This document shows positions 7,804 through 16,043 of a DNA stretch of 64,000 bases, in pieces. The notes under the pieces were generated by a model, which saw only the letters and a list, made by a program, of their open reading frames with translations, did no database searches and was not told the DNA's origin. Within the stretch, counting starts at the first letter, position 1. Every line of letters begins with the position of its first letter. Location of the stretch: positions 310,001-374,000 of the forward strand of contig LJCX01000025.1 in assembly GCA_001298545.1 (NCBI GenBank), read 5' to 3'. This stretch comes from Actinobacteria bacterium OV320 (GTDB taxonomy: Bacteria; Actinomycetota; Actinomycetes; Streptomycetales; Streptomycetaceae). A program made the translations under genes and the position numbers.

Positions 7804-8298
7804 ATGGACACGTCCTGGTGGCTCGCGCTCGCGGCGGTGATACTGCTCGCGCTGGTCGCGACGCTCGTGGACGGCTGGGGGCGGGGCCGCCGGCCGAAGC
7901 GGCGCGGGACCCGGCCGCCGGGCCGGACGACGGGGCGGACGACGGAACGGCCTTCGGGTCGGTCGACCCGGGGGCAGGGCTTCGCCGGCCGTCCCCAGCC
8001 GGCGGAGATCTGGTGGGCGGACGTGCCGTTCGAGGACGGCCCGGGGGTGAAGGACCGGCCGTGTCTGGTGCTCATGGTGCGCGGTGACCGCGCCACCGTC
8101 GCGAAGATCACCAGCAAGTACCACGACGAGCGGGCCGGGGTGATCCCGCTGCCGCCGGGTGCCGTGGGGGACGCGCAGGGGCGGCCGAGTTTCCTGGAGA
8201 CGGACGAGCTGCGCCAGATCCGGGTGAGCGACTTCCGGCGCAGGGTGGGTGTGGTGGACCCGGTCCTGTGGGACCAGGTCCGTCACCTGGCTACCTGA
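7804..8298 (+). CDS. Membrane-anchored PemK/MazF-fold protein
   Basis: 164 residues: one N-terminal transmembrane helix (residues 6-24), a basic Arg/Pro/Gly-rich linker (25-62), then a PemK/MazF-like domain (AEIWWADVPFEDGPGVKDRP, CLVLMVRGDRATVAKITSK). The Arg of KDRP and the Ser/Thr of KITS occupy the positions used for RNA cleavage in MazF toxins. No antitoxin gene is adjacent: the neighbours are a divergent MBL gene and convergent cysM, 4 bases away. A membrane-tethered solitary MazF fold may not act as a toxin. Start GTG/ATG choice: ATG 7804. Confidence 0.8.
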   Translation: MDTSWWLALAAVILLALVATLVDGWGRGRRPKRRGTRPPGRTTGRTTERPSGRSTRGQGFAGRPQPAEIWWADVPFEDGPGVKDRPCLVLMVRGDRATVAKITSKYHDERAGVIPLPPGAVGDAQGRPSFLETDELRQIRVSDFRRRVGVVDPVLWDQVRHLAT

Positions 8299-8302
8299 AA
8301 CC

Positions 8303-9253
8303 CTACGCCCAGAGCTGGCCCTGGAGGGTCTCGATCGCTTCCTCCGTGGTGGCCGCGGTGTAGACGCCCGTGGACAGGTACTTCCAGCCGCCGTCCGCGA
8401 CGACGAACGCGATGTCGGCGCTCTCCCCCGCCTTCAGCGCCTTCCTTCCGACGCCGATCGCCGCGTGCAGGGCCGCGCCGGTGGAGACGCCCGCGAAGAT
8501 GCCCTCCTGCTGGAGGAGTTCGCGGGTGCGGGTCACGGCGTCCGCCGAGCCGACCGAGAAGCGGGTGGTGAGGACGGAGGCGTCGTACAGCTCGGGCACG
8601 AAGCCCTCGTCGAGGTTGCGCAGGCCGTAGACCAGGTCGTCGTAGCGCGGCTCGGCGGCGACGATCTTCACGTCCGGCTTGTTCTCGCGGAGGAACCGGC
8701 CGACGCCCATCAGCGTCCCCGTCGTGCCGAGGCCGGCGACGAAGTGGGTGATGGACGGGAGGTCGGCGAGGATCTCGGGGCCGGTGGTGGCGTAGTGCGC
8801 GCCCGCGTTGTCGGGGTTGCCGTACTGGTAGAGCATCACCCAGTCGGGGTGCTCGGCGGAGAGCTCCTTGGCGACCCGGACCGCGGTGTTGGAGCCGCCG
8901 GCGGCCGGGGAGGAGATGATCTCGGCGCCCCACATGCCGAGCAGGTCCCGGCGCTCCTGCGAGGTGTTCTCGGGCATGACGCAGACCATGCGGTAGCCCT
9001 TGAGCTTGGCCGCCATGGCGAGGGAGATGCCGGTGTTGCCGCTCGTCGGTTCCAGGATGGTGCAGCCGGGGGTGAGGCGGCCGTCCTTCTCGGCCTGCTC
9101 GACCATGTGCAGGGCGGGGCGGTCCTTGACCGAGCCGGTGGGGTTGCGGTCCTCGAGCTTCGCCCAGATGCGGACGTCGGCGGACGGCGAGAGCCGCGGC
9201 AGGCGCACCAGAGGGGTGTTGCCCACCGCGGCCAGCGGGGAGTCGTAACGCAT
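8303..9253 (-). CDS. cysM: Cysteine synthase CysM (CysO-thiocarboxylate dependent type)
   Basis: 316-residue fold-type II PLP enzyme. NPTGSVKDRPALHM carries the Schiff-base Lys43; LEPTSGNTGISLAMAAK and GLGTTGTLMGVGRFL are the substrate and phosphate loops. Its adjacency to the ubiquitin-like CysO (16-base gap) points to the actinobacterial pathway in which CysM joins O-phosphoserine with sulfur carried as a CysO thiocarboxylate, as shown in Mycobacterium tuberculosis. It is co-transcribed with cysO, probably from the leader-peptide promoter at about 9780. The protease that releases cysteine is at 16044. Confidence 0.92.
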   Translation of the reverse strand: MRYDSPLAAVGNTPLVRLPRLSPSADVRIWAKLEDRNPTGSVKDRPALHMVEQAEKDGRLTPGCTILEPTSGNTGISLAMAAKLKGYRMVCVMPENTSQERRDLLGMWGAEIISSPAAGGSNTAVRVAKELSAEHPDWVMLYQYGNPDNAGAHYATTGPEILADLPSITHFVAGLGTTGTLMGVGRFLRENKPDVKIVAAEPRYDDLVYGLRNLDEGFVPELYDASVLTTRFSVGSADAVTRTRELLQQEGIFAGVSTGAALHAAIGVGRKALKAGESADIAFVVADGGWKYLSTGVYTAATTEEAIETLQGQLWA

Positions 9254-9269
9254 GGGGTCCGGCGGCCGA

Positions 9270-9548
9270 TCAGGCCATGCCGCCGGCCACGGCCGGCAGG
9301 ATGGTCACGGTGTCGCCGTCGGTCAGCTTGGTGTCGATCCCGTCGACGAAGCGGACGTCCTCGTCGTTCAGGTACACGTTGACGAAGCGGCGCAGCTTTC
9401 CGTCGTCCACGATGCGGGCCTGGATGCCCGTGTGCCGGGTCTCGAGGTCGGTGAACAGGTCGGCGATGGTGTCACCGGTGCCCTCCACCGCCTTCTGACC
9501 GTCGGTGTACTGGCGGAGGATGGTGGGGATGCGGACCTCGATGGCCAT
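9270..9548 (-). CDS. cysO: Ubiquitin-like sulfur carrier CysO (MoaD/ThiS family)
   Basis: 92-residue beta-grasp protein: MAIEVRIPTILRQYTDGQKA, RFVNVYLNDEDVRFVDG, DTVTILPAVAGG. Sulfur carriers of this family end in Gly-Gly, which is adenylated and thiocarboxylated. Here two extra residues (Met91-Ala92) follow Gly89-Gly90, so the C-terminus must be trimmed before use. It lies between the leader peptide and cysM. It should work with CysM, an MoeZ-like activating enzyme encoded elsewhere, and the JAMM protease at 16044. Confidence 0.92.
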   Translation of the reverse strand: MAIEVRIPTILRQYTDGQKAVEGTGDTIADLFTDLETRHTGIQARIVDDGKLRRFVNVYLNDEDVRFVDGIDTKLTDGDTVTILPAVAGGMA

Positions 9549-9674
9549 GGTTCAGGGCTCCTGTCGGAAGGTGTGGGCGGCGCGGGTTCGTGCGTGTGTG
9601 GCTCCCCCACGCTCGGCTGCGCTCGCGCGGGCATGCCCCCGTCGGCTCACGGCCGTACGGCGGCGGGTGGTGCG
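9549..9674 (-). promoter_or_regulatory. Leader-cysO intercistronic region, possible attenuator
   Basis: 126 bases between the leader-peptide stop and cysO. It is very GC-rich, with GGGCATGCCC and repeated CGCTCG/CGAGCG elements (about 9601-9647) that resemble short intergenic repeats common in Streptomyces. These could form alternative hairpins depending on ribosome position, but no U-run is present, so any attenuation would be by Rho or by RBS occlusion. No further gene is visible. Confidence 0.35.
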
Positions 9675-9770
9675 TCAACAGATGGCGCTGGCGAGCCTGC
9701 ACAGGTCGACGTGCAGCCGCGCCACGAGCAGTGCGCCCGGCGTCTTCTCGCTCACGTCGTTCAGAACCAT
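9675..9770 (-). CDS. Cysteine-containing leader peptide of the cysO-cysM operon
   Basis: 31 codons, ATG 9768-9770 to TGA 9675-9677, too short for ordinary gene calling. The C-terminal half reads LLVARLHVDLCRLASAIC, matching the conserved HVDLCR...C ending of the Streptomyces putative leader peptide family found before sulfur-assimilation genes. Two Cys codons, one of them the last sense codon, suit cysteine-sensing translation. There is no Shine-Dalgarno; a TACGAT -10 element (complement of 9777-9782) lies six bases before the ATG, so the mRNA is probably leaderless. Confidence 0.8.
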   Translation of the reverse strand: MVLNDVSEKTPGALLVARLHVDLCRLASAIC

Positions 9771-9776
9771 GGGCTC

Positions 9777-9782
9777 ATCGTA
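9777..9782 (-). promoter_or_regulatory. -10 element of a probable leaderless promoter
   Basis: TACGAT on the minus strand, with GAGCCC between it and the leader ATG, putting the expected transcription start at the A of ATG 9770. A clear -35 hexamer is not seen. Confidence 0.5.
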
Positions 9783-9862
9783 TCGATTCCCGGTCCGGCT
9801 CCTGGAATGTGATCCCACATCGCGGACGGTATGGGGCCGGGGAGTGAGATGTCACCGTGCCG

Positions 9863-10960
9863 CTAGGCCGACGCACGGCGTACCAGGCGGGTGGGGACGA
9901 TCACGGACGGCCCGTCCGGCGCCCCGTCCGACGGCCCGTCCGACGTCCGCTGCGGCGACCCGTCCGGGGTGTCTTCCCGGGCCAGCAGCAGCCGGGCCAT
10001 CAGCCGGCCCATCTCCTCGATGTCCTGGTGGACGGTGGTGAGCGGCGGGTCGGTCGTCTCGGCGATGGAGGTGAGGTCGTCGAAGCCGACGACGGCCACG
10101 TCCTCGGGGACCCTGCGCCCGCGCTCGCGCAGGGTCTGCAGGGCGCCGGACGCCATGAGGTCGGAGGCGACGAACACGGCGTCGAGGCCGGGGTGGCGGT
10201 CGAGCAGCGCGGCCATGGCGTCGGCGCCGCCCTGCCGGGTGTAGTCGGCCCGCTCGACGAGGTGCGGCGCGCCGGTGTCGCGCAGCACGTCCCGGTATCC
10301 GGCCAGCCGGTCCGCGGCGGAGTTCTCCTGGTCGTAGGGCCCGGTGACGGTCGCGATCCGCCGCCGGCCGAGGGCGACGAGGTGCTGGACGGCCAGCCGG
10401 GCGCCGCCGCGGTTGTCGCCGTCGACGTGGGCCTGGCCGGGCCGTACGGGGTCGCCGTCGCGCAGCAGCGGGCGGCCGCCGAAGACGGCCGGGAGGCCGA
10501 GCCGGTCGATGATCTCGGCCAGCCGGTCGTGCCGGTCACCGGGGCGCAGGGAGAACAGGATCGCGCCGTCGACATGGCCGCCGCCGAGGTAGTCGGCCAC
10601 GCGCGCGTAGTCGTCGGGTTCCTCCAGGAACAGCAGGACGGCCTGGGCGCCGTGGAGTGCGAGTTCGCGGCGGATGCCGCGCAGCAGGAGGTCGAAGAAG
10701 GGGTCGATGAAGAGCCGGTTCTCGGGCTGGGCGGCGACCACGGCGACGGCGTTCGTGCGGTGGGTGACGAGTTGCCGGGCCCCCTGGTTGGGGACGTAAC
10801 CCAGCTCGGAGATCACCCGGCGGACCCGGTCGACGACCTCCGCCCGGACCCGGGCCTCCCCGTTGATCACCCGGGACACGGTCGACTTCGAGACTCCCGA
10901 CTGCCGGGCGACGTCTTCGAGCGTGGGCCGCCGTACGTGCGAGCGTTGCGTCAACACCAT
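9863..10960 (-). CDS. LacI-family transcriptional regulator
   Basis: 365 residues: N-terminal LacI helix-turn-helix (PTLEDVARQSGVSKSTVSRVINGEARV) and hinge, then a periplasmic-binding-protein-like effector domain (AVAVVAAQPENRLFIDPFF, VASDLMASGALQTLRERG, VAVVGFDDL). This fits a sugar-responsive repressor; target and ligand are unknown. Near the C-terminus a Ser/Asp/Gly/Pro repeat (TSDGPSDGAPDGPS) is inserted just before the final IVPTRLVRR strand. The start is uncertain: GGAG abuts ATG 10960; TTG 10954 has better spacing and GTG 10987 is also open. Confidence 0.9.
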   Translation of the reverse strand: MVLTQRSHVRRPTLEDVARQSGVSKSTVSRVINGEARVRAEVVDRVRRVISELGYVPNQGARQLVTHRTNAVAVVAAQPENRLFIDPFFDLLLRGIRRELALHGAQAVLLFLEEPDDYARVADYLGGGHVDGAILFSLRPGDRHDRLAEIIDRLGLPAVFGGRPLLRDGDPVRPGQAHVDGDNRGGARLAVQHLVALGRRRIATVTGPYDQENSAADRLAGYRDVLRDTGAPHLVERADYTRQGGADAMAALLDRHPGLDAVFVASDLMASGALQTLRERGRRVPEDVAVVGFDDLTSIAETTDPPLTTVHQDIEEMGRLMARLLLAREDTPDGSPQRTSDGPSDGAPDGPSVIVPTRLVRRASA

Positions 10961-11040
10961 CTCCGTTGGGGCGAGTTGTGCGTGCACCTTGCGGAAACGG
11001 TAACCGTCGGGCGGGGGCGGCGCCGGGAGCGGGGCCCGCC

Positions 11041-11625
11041 CTAGACGACCGGCTTGCCCGTCAGTTCCACGCCGGCCGCGCGCAGTTCCTCCAGGGCCCG
11101 GTCGGTGCTCTTCCTGGCCACGCCGGCGGTGAGGTCCAGCAGGACCTGGGTGCGGAAGCCCTCGCGGGCCGCGTCCAGGGCGGTGGCGCGTACGCAGTGG
11201 TCGGTGGCGATGCCGACGACGTCCACCTCGTCGATCCGGCGGTCCCGCAGCCAGTCGCCCAGCGTGGCGCCGTTCTCGTCGGCGCCCTCGAAGCCGCTGT
11301 ACGCGGCGGCGTAGGCGCCCTTGTCGAAGACGGCGTCGATGGCGCCGGAGGCGACGGCGGGCGCGAAGTTGGGGTGGAAGCCGACGCCCTCCGTGCCCGC
11401 CACGCAGTGCGCGGGCCAGGAGTGCACGTAGTCGGGGTTGTCGGCGAAGTGGCCGCCGGGCGCGATGTGGTGGTCGCGGGTGGCCACCACATGCCGGTAG
11501 CCGGCGGGCGCCTGCCCGATCAGCTCGGTGATGGCGGCGGCCACGTCGGCGCCGCCGGCCACCGCGAGGCTGCCTCCCTCGCAGAAGTCGTTCTGCACGT
11601 CTACGACGATCAAGGCGCGGCGCAT
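11041..11625 (-). CDS. pncA: Nicotinamidase (isochorismatase family)
   Basis: 194 residues. The catalytic triad is visible as D9 (VVDVQNDF), K102 (FDKGAY) and C144 (ATDHCVRATAL); metal ligands D51, H53, H59 and H73 line up with the M. tuberculosis PncA set. It deamidates nicotinamide to nicotinic acid, feeding PncB, whose gene lies directly upstream on the same strand. ATG 11625 starts the conserved MRRALIVVDVQ; upstream codons of the open frame are unlike the family. Confidence 0.95.
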   Translation of the reverse strand: MRRALIVVDVQNDFCEGGSLAVAGGADVAAAITELIGQAPAGYRHVVATRDHHIAPGGHFADNPDYVHSWPAHCVAGTEGVGFHPNFAPAVASGAIDAVFDKGAYAAAYSGFEGADENGATLGDWLRDRRIDEVDVVGIATDHCVRATALDAAREGFRTQVLLDLTAGVARKSTDRALEELRAAGVELTGKPVV

Positions 11626-11722
11626 GGTCGGTGTCCTTCGACTGAGGGTGAAGTAATTGAGCCTAGAGACTTTGTCGGCCCCGCGGGAGGGGGCGTCGCC
11701 CGGCGGGCGCCGGGTACACGCC

Positions 11723-13069
11723 CTAGTTACCCGACAGGCCCTGTGCATACTCCGTGGGAATGACGGGTTCCCCGCGCGACAGCTGGGTCGCGGAGAGGGG
11801 CAGGCCGGCGCGGACCGCGATGTGGCGGTCGCGGACGGTGTCCAGGGGCTCGCGGCCGACGACCTCGCCGCCCTTGACCAGCTCGACGAGCAGCTGGTGG
11901 CCGGCCAGTGCGGCGGGGACGTCGCCGGTGCCGACGACCTCGGCCTCGGCCACCCCGTGCGCGTCGGGCCGGCGCGCCGCCCACTTGCGGCCGCCGATGG
12001 AGGTCTTGCCGCCGGAGGACTTCTTCGCCACCGGCACCAGCGGTGCCTGCGGGTCGGCGGATCCGGCGCGGGCGACCAGTTTGTAGACCATCGAGCAGGT
12101 CGGGTGCCCGGATCCGGTCACCAGCTGGGTGCCGACGCCGTACGCGTCGACGGGGGAGGCGGCCAGTGACGCGATGGCGTACTCGTCGAGGTCGGAGGTG
12201 ACGACGATCCGGGTGTCCGTCGCGCCGAGCTCGTCGAGCTGCTGGCGCACCCGGTGGGCCACGAGGAGCAGGTCGCCGGAGTCGATGCGGACCGCGCCGA
12301 GCTCGGGTCCGGCGACGTCGACGGCCGTCCGGACGGCCTCGGCGACGTCGTACGTGTCCACGAGCAGGGTGGTGCCCCGGCCGAGCGAGTCGACCTGGGC
12401 CTGGAAGGCGTCCCGCTCGGTGTCGTGCAGGAGGGTGAAGGCGTGGGCGCTGGTGCCCACGGTGGGGATGCCGTAGCGGAAGCCGGCGGCCAGGTCGGAG
12501 GTGGTGGCGAAGCCGCCGATGTAGGCGGCGCGGGCGGCGGCGACCGCGGCCAGTTCGTGGGTGCGGCGGGCACCCATCTCGATCAGGGGGCGCTCGCCCG
12601 CGGCGGAGGACATCCGGGAGGCGGCGGCCGCGATCGCGGAGTCGTGGTTGAGGATGGAGAGGATCACGGTCTCGAGGAGCACGCACTCGGCGAAGGAACC
12701 CTCGACGCGCATGATCGGCGAGCCCGGGAAGTAGACCTCGCCCTCCGGGTAGCCCCAGATGTCACCCGAGAAGCGGTATCCGGCGAGCCATTCCAGGGTC
12801 TCGTCGTCGACGATGTCCCGCTCGCGCAGGAAGCCGAGGACGTCCGCGTCGAACCGGAGGTTCTCGACGGCGTCCAGGACCCGCCCGGTGCCCGCGACGA
12901 CGCCGTAGCGCCGGCCCTCCGGCAGCCGCCGGGTGAAGACCTCGAACACGCTGCGCCGTTCGGCCGTGCCCGCTTTCAGGGCTGCCTGGAGCATCGTCAG
13001 TTCGTACTGGTCCGTGAAGAGCGCCGTCGACGGAACATCCACCGGCAGCCCAAGGTCCGCAACGTCCAC
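11723..13069 (-). CDS. pncB: Nicotinate phosphoribosyltransferase
   Basis: 448 residues, full length. STALFTDQYELTMLQAALKAG at the N-terminus, the NHDSAIAAAASRM region, VRIDSGDLLLVAHRVRQQL and VTSDLDEYAI belong to PncB-type NAPRTase. It makes nicotinate mononucleotide from nicotinate, PRPP and ATP. It pairs with pncA downstream (97-base gap) as an NAD salvage unit. The start is GTG, with GAGG just upstream. It is divergent from clpS, the common actinobacterial arrangement. Confidence 0.95.
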   Translation of the reverse strand: MDVADLGLPVDVPSTALFTDQYELTMLQAALKAGTAERRSVFEVFTRRLPEGRRYGVVAGTGRVLDAVENLRFDADVLGFLRERDIVDDETLEWLAGYRFSGDIWGYPEGEVYFPGSPIMRVEGSFAECVLLETVILSILNHDSAIAAAASRMSSAAGERPLIEMGARRTHELAAVAAARAAYIGGFATTSDLAAGFRYGIPTVGTSAHAFTLLHDTERDAFQAQVDSLGRGTTLLVDTYDVAEAVRTAVDVAGPELGAVRIDSGDLLLVAHRVRQQLDELGATDTRIVVTSDLDEYAIASLAASPVDAYGVGTQLVTGSGHPTCSMVYKLVARAGSADPQAPLVPVAKKSSGGKTSIGGRKWAARRPDAHGVAEAEVVGTGDVPAALAGHQLLVELVKGGEVVGREPLDTVRDRHIAVRAGLPLSATQLSRGEPVIPTEYAQGLSGN

Positions 13070-13216
13070 TTACCTCACCCAGTCCGTGACTCTCCGGCTA
13101 CCCCAGGCGCGGCCGGGGGCCCGGGGGTTGTCCCCCCGGTGTGTGCAGCATGGCAATGGATCGTACTCCCTTTTCGTCGGTGTGACGATTTCCCGGATGC
13201 GTGGCAGCATGGGCTT

Positions 13217-13525
13217 GTGACGTCACCCGCTCCCCTTGAGATCGAACGCACCGAGTCGGCGGAGGAGGTCTTCGCCGTACCCGAGCCGGACGTCCCCTGG
13301 GTCACGATCGTGCACAACGACCCGGTCAACCTCATGAGCTACGTGACATACGTCTTCCAGTCGTACTTCGGGTACAGCAAGGACAAGGCCACCAAGCTCA
13401 TGATGGACGTCCACCACAAGGGCCGTGCCGTCGTCTCCAGCGGTTCGCGCGAGGAGATGGAACGCGACGTGCAGGCGATGCACGGATACGGCCTGTGGGC
13501 CACCCTCCAGCAGGACCGGAAGTAG
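13217..13525 (+). CDS. clpS: ATP-dependent Clp protease adaptor ClpS
   Basis: 102 residues from GTG 13217. VPWVTIVHNDPVNLMSYVTYVF is the ClpS N-degron pocket region; ATKLMMDVHHKGRAVVSSGSREEMERDV follows. It delivers N-end-rule substrates to ClpCP in the cytoplasm. The DUF2017 gene follows after 11 bases, a conserved actinobacterial pair. A shorter overlapping ATG (13209) is out of frame and ends at once. Confidence 0.95.
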   Translation: MTSPAPLEIERTESAEEVFAVPEPDVPWVTIVHNDPVNLMSYVTYVFQSYFGYSKDKATKLMMDVHHKGRAVVSSGSREEMERDVQAMHGYGLWATLQQDRK

Positions 13526-13536
13526 CCTCCCCTCCT

Positions 13537-14145
13537 ATGTCTGGACACTTCGAACCGCTCCCCGGCGGCGGCGCGGCCGTCGCACTCGACGACGTCGAGA
13601 TCTCCATCATCCGGTCGCTGGCCGTGCAGCTCCTGGAGCTCATCGGCCCCGGCCCGGCCGAGGACGCCTCCGACGACCCGCTCGCCGAGCTCTTCGCCGA
13701 CGGGCCGAGCGAGCCTCCCGCCGACCCGGTGCTGCGCCGCCTCTTCCCGGACGCCTACACCGACCCGGAGGGCACCCCGGGGCCCGAGCGGGCGGGCGAG
13801 CAGAAGGCGCACTCCGCCGAGTTCCGCCGCTACACCGAGAACGACCTGCGGGCCGGCAAGCGCGAGAACGCCCTCACGGTGGTCCGCTCGCTGGACGAGC
13901 TGGCCTCCGAGGCGGCCGGCGCGGGCGGGGCGGTGCTGAAGCTGACGCCGCAGGAGTCCCAGCAGTGGCTCCGCGCGCTGAACGATCTGCGCCTCGCGAT
14001 CGGCTCCCGCCTGGAGATCACCGACGAGGACGACACCGATCTCCTCTACCGGCTGCCGGACGAGGACCCGCGCAAGCCGATGGTGATGGCGTACCTGTGG
14101 CTGGGCGGGCTCCAGGAGACCCTCGTGACGACTCTTCTGCCCTGA
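13537..14145 (+). CDS. DUF2017 family protein
   Basis: 202 residues, conserved downstream partner of clpS in actinobacteria. Visible features are ALDDVEISIIRSLAVQLLEL, a middle acidic/Pro-rich segment, FRRYTENDLRAGKRENALTVVRSL, and a C-terminal WLRALNDLRLAIGSRLEI / MVMAYLWLGGLQETLV. It is helical and soluble, with no catalytic motif recognised. The linkage to clpS suggests a proteolysis-related role, which is inference. ATG 13537 is used because the longer frame overlaps clpS. Confidence 0.88.
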   Translation: MSGHFEPLPGGGAAVALDDVEISIIRSLAVQLLELIGPGPAEDASDDPLAELFADGPSEPPADPVLRRLFPDAYTDPEGTPGPERAGEQKAHSAEFRRYTENDLRAGKRENALTVVRSLDELASEAAGAGGAVLKLTPQESQQWLRALNDLRLAIGSRLEITDEDDTDLLYRLPDEDPRKPMVMAYLWLGGLQETLVTTLLP

Positions 14146-14465
14146 TTCCTTCGCTTTTTTGTTCGCTCAGAGGACGCTCAAATCCGGATAACGATCGCGT
14201 CAACGCGACGGCCGGGAGTGTCCTCTTTGTGTCTCGTTCATCCGCTTCTTCTTGTGTCGTGCGCCACAGCGGACCCGGGCGATCAATATTGCGGGCGTGA
14301 TAAATCTTCACGACCGCCCGGCGAACACCACCCGTATGTTCGGCCGGGTGCGCCACCGAGCCGGTTGATCGCCGGCCAGGCATCGCTCCATCAATCCGGG
14401 GGGATCGAAACCCGATCCGAGGCCGACGAGAGGCCCGGTTCGGCATGGAGAAAGGCGCACCACAC
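14146..14465. promoter_or_regulatory. 320-base intergenic region before the permease
   Basis: AT-richer than its surroundings. It contains CGTGA-TAAATCT-TCACG (14296-14312), an inverted repeat that could be an operator for the amino acid permease gene. A run of six T's follows the DUF2017 stop without a clear stem. No coding region seen. Confidence 0.4.
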
Positions 14466-15899
14466 ATGACCTCTGAGAAGGTCACTGACACCGCTGTCAC
14501 TGACACTCCCGAAGAGGGGTACGAGCGCGGACTCGGCAGCCGCCAGGTCCAGATGATCGCGATCGGCGGCGCCATCGGCGTCGGGCTCTTCCTGGGGGCC
14601 GGGGCGAACATCGCCAAGGCCGGTCCCAGCCTCATCCTGATGTACGCCCTCGCGGGCGGGATCATCTTCTTCATCATGCGGGCGCTGGGCGAGCTGCTGC
14701 TCTACCGCCCGGTCTCGGGTTCCTTCGCGGAGTACTCGCGCGAGTTCCTCGGCCCGTTCTTCGGCTACTTCACCGGCTGGACGTACTGGCTGATGTGGGT
14801 CGTGACCGGCATGGCCGAGCTGACGGCCGCCGCGATCTACGTCAACTACTGGTTCCCGGCCGTCCCCCAGTGGGTGACCGCACTGGTCTTCCTGGTGATC
14901 CTGTTCGGGGTCAATCTGATCTCCGTGAAGCTCTTCGGTGAGCTGGAGTTCTGGTTCTCGATGGTGAAGGTCACCGCGCTGATCGGCATGATCGTCATCG
15001 GTCTGGGCGTCCTCACCTTCGGCTTCAGCAGCGCCGGCGACACGGCCGCGGTCTCCAACCTGTGGGCCTTCGACGGCTTCTTCCCCAAGGGCGTGGGCTC
15101 GTCCCTGATGACCCTCCAGGGCGTCATGTTCGCCTACCTCGCGGTCGAGCTGGTCGGTGTCACGGCGGGCGAGTCGCAGGACCCGGAGAAGACCCTGCCG
15201 AAGGCGATCAACACCCTGCCGTGGCGTATCGCGCTGTTCTACGTCGGCGCGCTCACGGTCATCCTCTGCGTCGTGAAGTGGACGGAGTTCGCGCCGGGCG
15301 TGAGCCCGTTCGTCGAGGCGTTCGCGAAGATCGGCATCCCGGCGGGCGCCGGCATCGTGAACTTCGTCGTGCTGACGGCGGCCCTGTCCTCCTGCAACTC
15401 GGGCATGTACTCCACGGGCCGGATGCTGCGGAACCTGGCCGACAGCGGCGAGGCCCCCGCGGTCTTCCGCAAGCTGTCGTCGACGAAGACCCCGGCCTTC
15501 GGCATCACGGTCTCGGTGCTGTTCATGGGCATCGGCGTGATCCTGAACTACGTCGTCCCCGAGAAGGCCTTCGGCTACGTCACCTCGGTGGCCACCGCGG
15601 CCGGCATCTGGACCTGGCTGATGATCCTGATCAGCCACGTCCTCTACCGCCGCGCGGTCGTCGCGGGCCGGCTGCCCGCCTCGTCCTTCCCGGCCCCGGG
15701 CGGCTCGGCGTTCAGCTGGGTGGCCATCGCCTTCCTGCTCTTCGTCACCGGCCTGATCGCGTACGACGCCGACTCCCGGATCTGCCTCTACGTGATGGCG
15801 GGCTGGGCGGTCGCGCTCGGCATCGGCTGGGCGGTCCTGAAGGGCCGCAACCCGGAGATCACCGACCGGCGCGAGCCGGAGTTCGAGAAGGTCGGCTGA
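14466..15899 (+). CDS. Amino acid permease (APC superfamily, AAT type)
   Basis: 477 residues with about 12 transmembrane helices. It starts with LGSRQVQMIAIGGAIGVGLFLGAG, the TM1 signature of the amino acid transporter family, then PVSGSFAEYSREFLGPFFGYFTGW and the conserved E-SQDPEKTLPKAIN segment. It imports amino acids with protons; similarity by eye is to AnsP/ProY/CycA-type carriers, but the substrate cannot be fixed. ATG 14466 follows GGAGAAAGG. A strong terminator follows at 15987. Confidence 0.9.
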   Translation: MTSEKVTDTAVTDTPEEGYERGLGSRQVQMIAIGGAIGVGLFLGAGANIAKAGPSLILMYALAGGIIFFIMRALGELLLYRPVSGSFAEYSREFLGPFFGYFTGWTYWLMWVVTGMAELTAAAIYVNYWFPAVPQWVTALVFLVILFGVNLISVKLFGELEFWFSMVKVTALIGMIVIGLGVLTFGFSSAGDTAAVSNLWAFDGFFPKGVGSSLMTLQGVMFAYLAVELVGVTAGESQDPEKTLPKAINTLPWRIALFYVGALTVILCVVKWTEFAPGVSPFVEAFAKIGIPAGAGIVNFVVLTAALSSCNSGMYSTGRMLRNLADSGEAPAVFRKLSSTKTPAFGITVSVLFMGIGVILNYVVPEKAFGYVTSVATAAGIWTWLMILISHVLYRRAVVAGRLPASSFPAPGGSAFSWVAIAFLLFVTGLIAYDADSRICLYVMAGWAVALGIGWAVLKGRNPEITDRREPEFEKVG

Positions 15900-15986
15900 C
15901 CGACCGGTAGACCATCCCCGGGACGTCCGGCCGCAGGGAGCACTCGTGGCGCCCCCTGCGGCAGCCGCTCAGGACGTCCGCGATGT

Positions 15987-16023
15987 GGGCCGTTCCGTAC
16001 CACTCCTCGGTACGGAACGGCCC
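15987..16023 (+). terminator. Strong hairpin terminator after the permease
   Basis: Perfect 15-bp stem (15987-16001 with 16009-16023), loop ACTCCTC, followed by C-TTT-G. It ends 20 bases before the mec start, so mec must have its own promoter or rely on readthrough. Confidence 0.85.
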
Positions 16024-16043
16024 CTTTGCTTATCCTGGCGACC

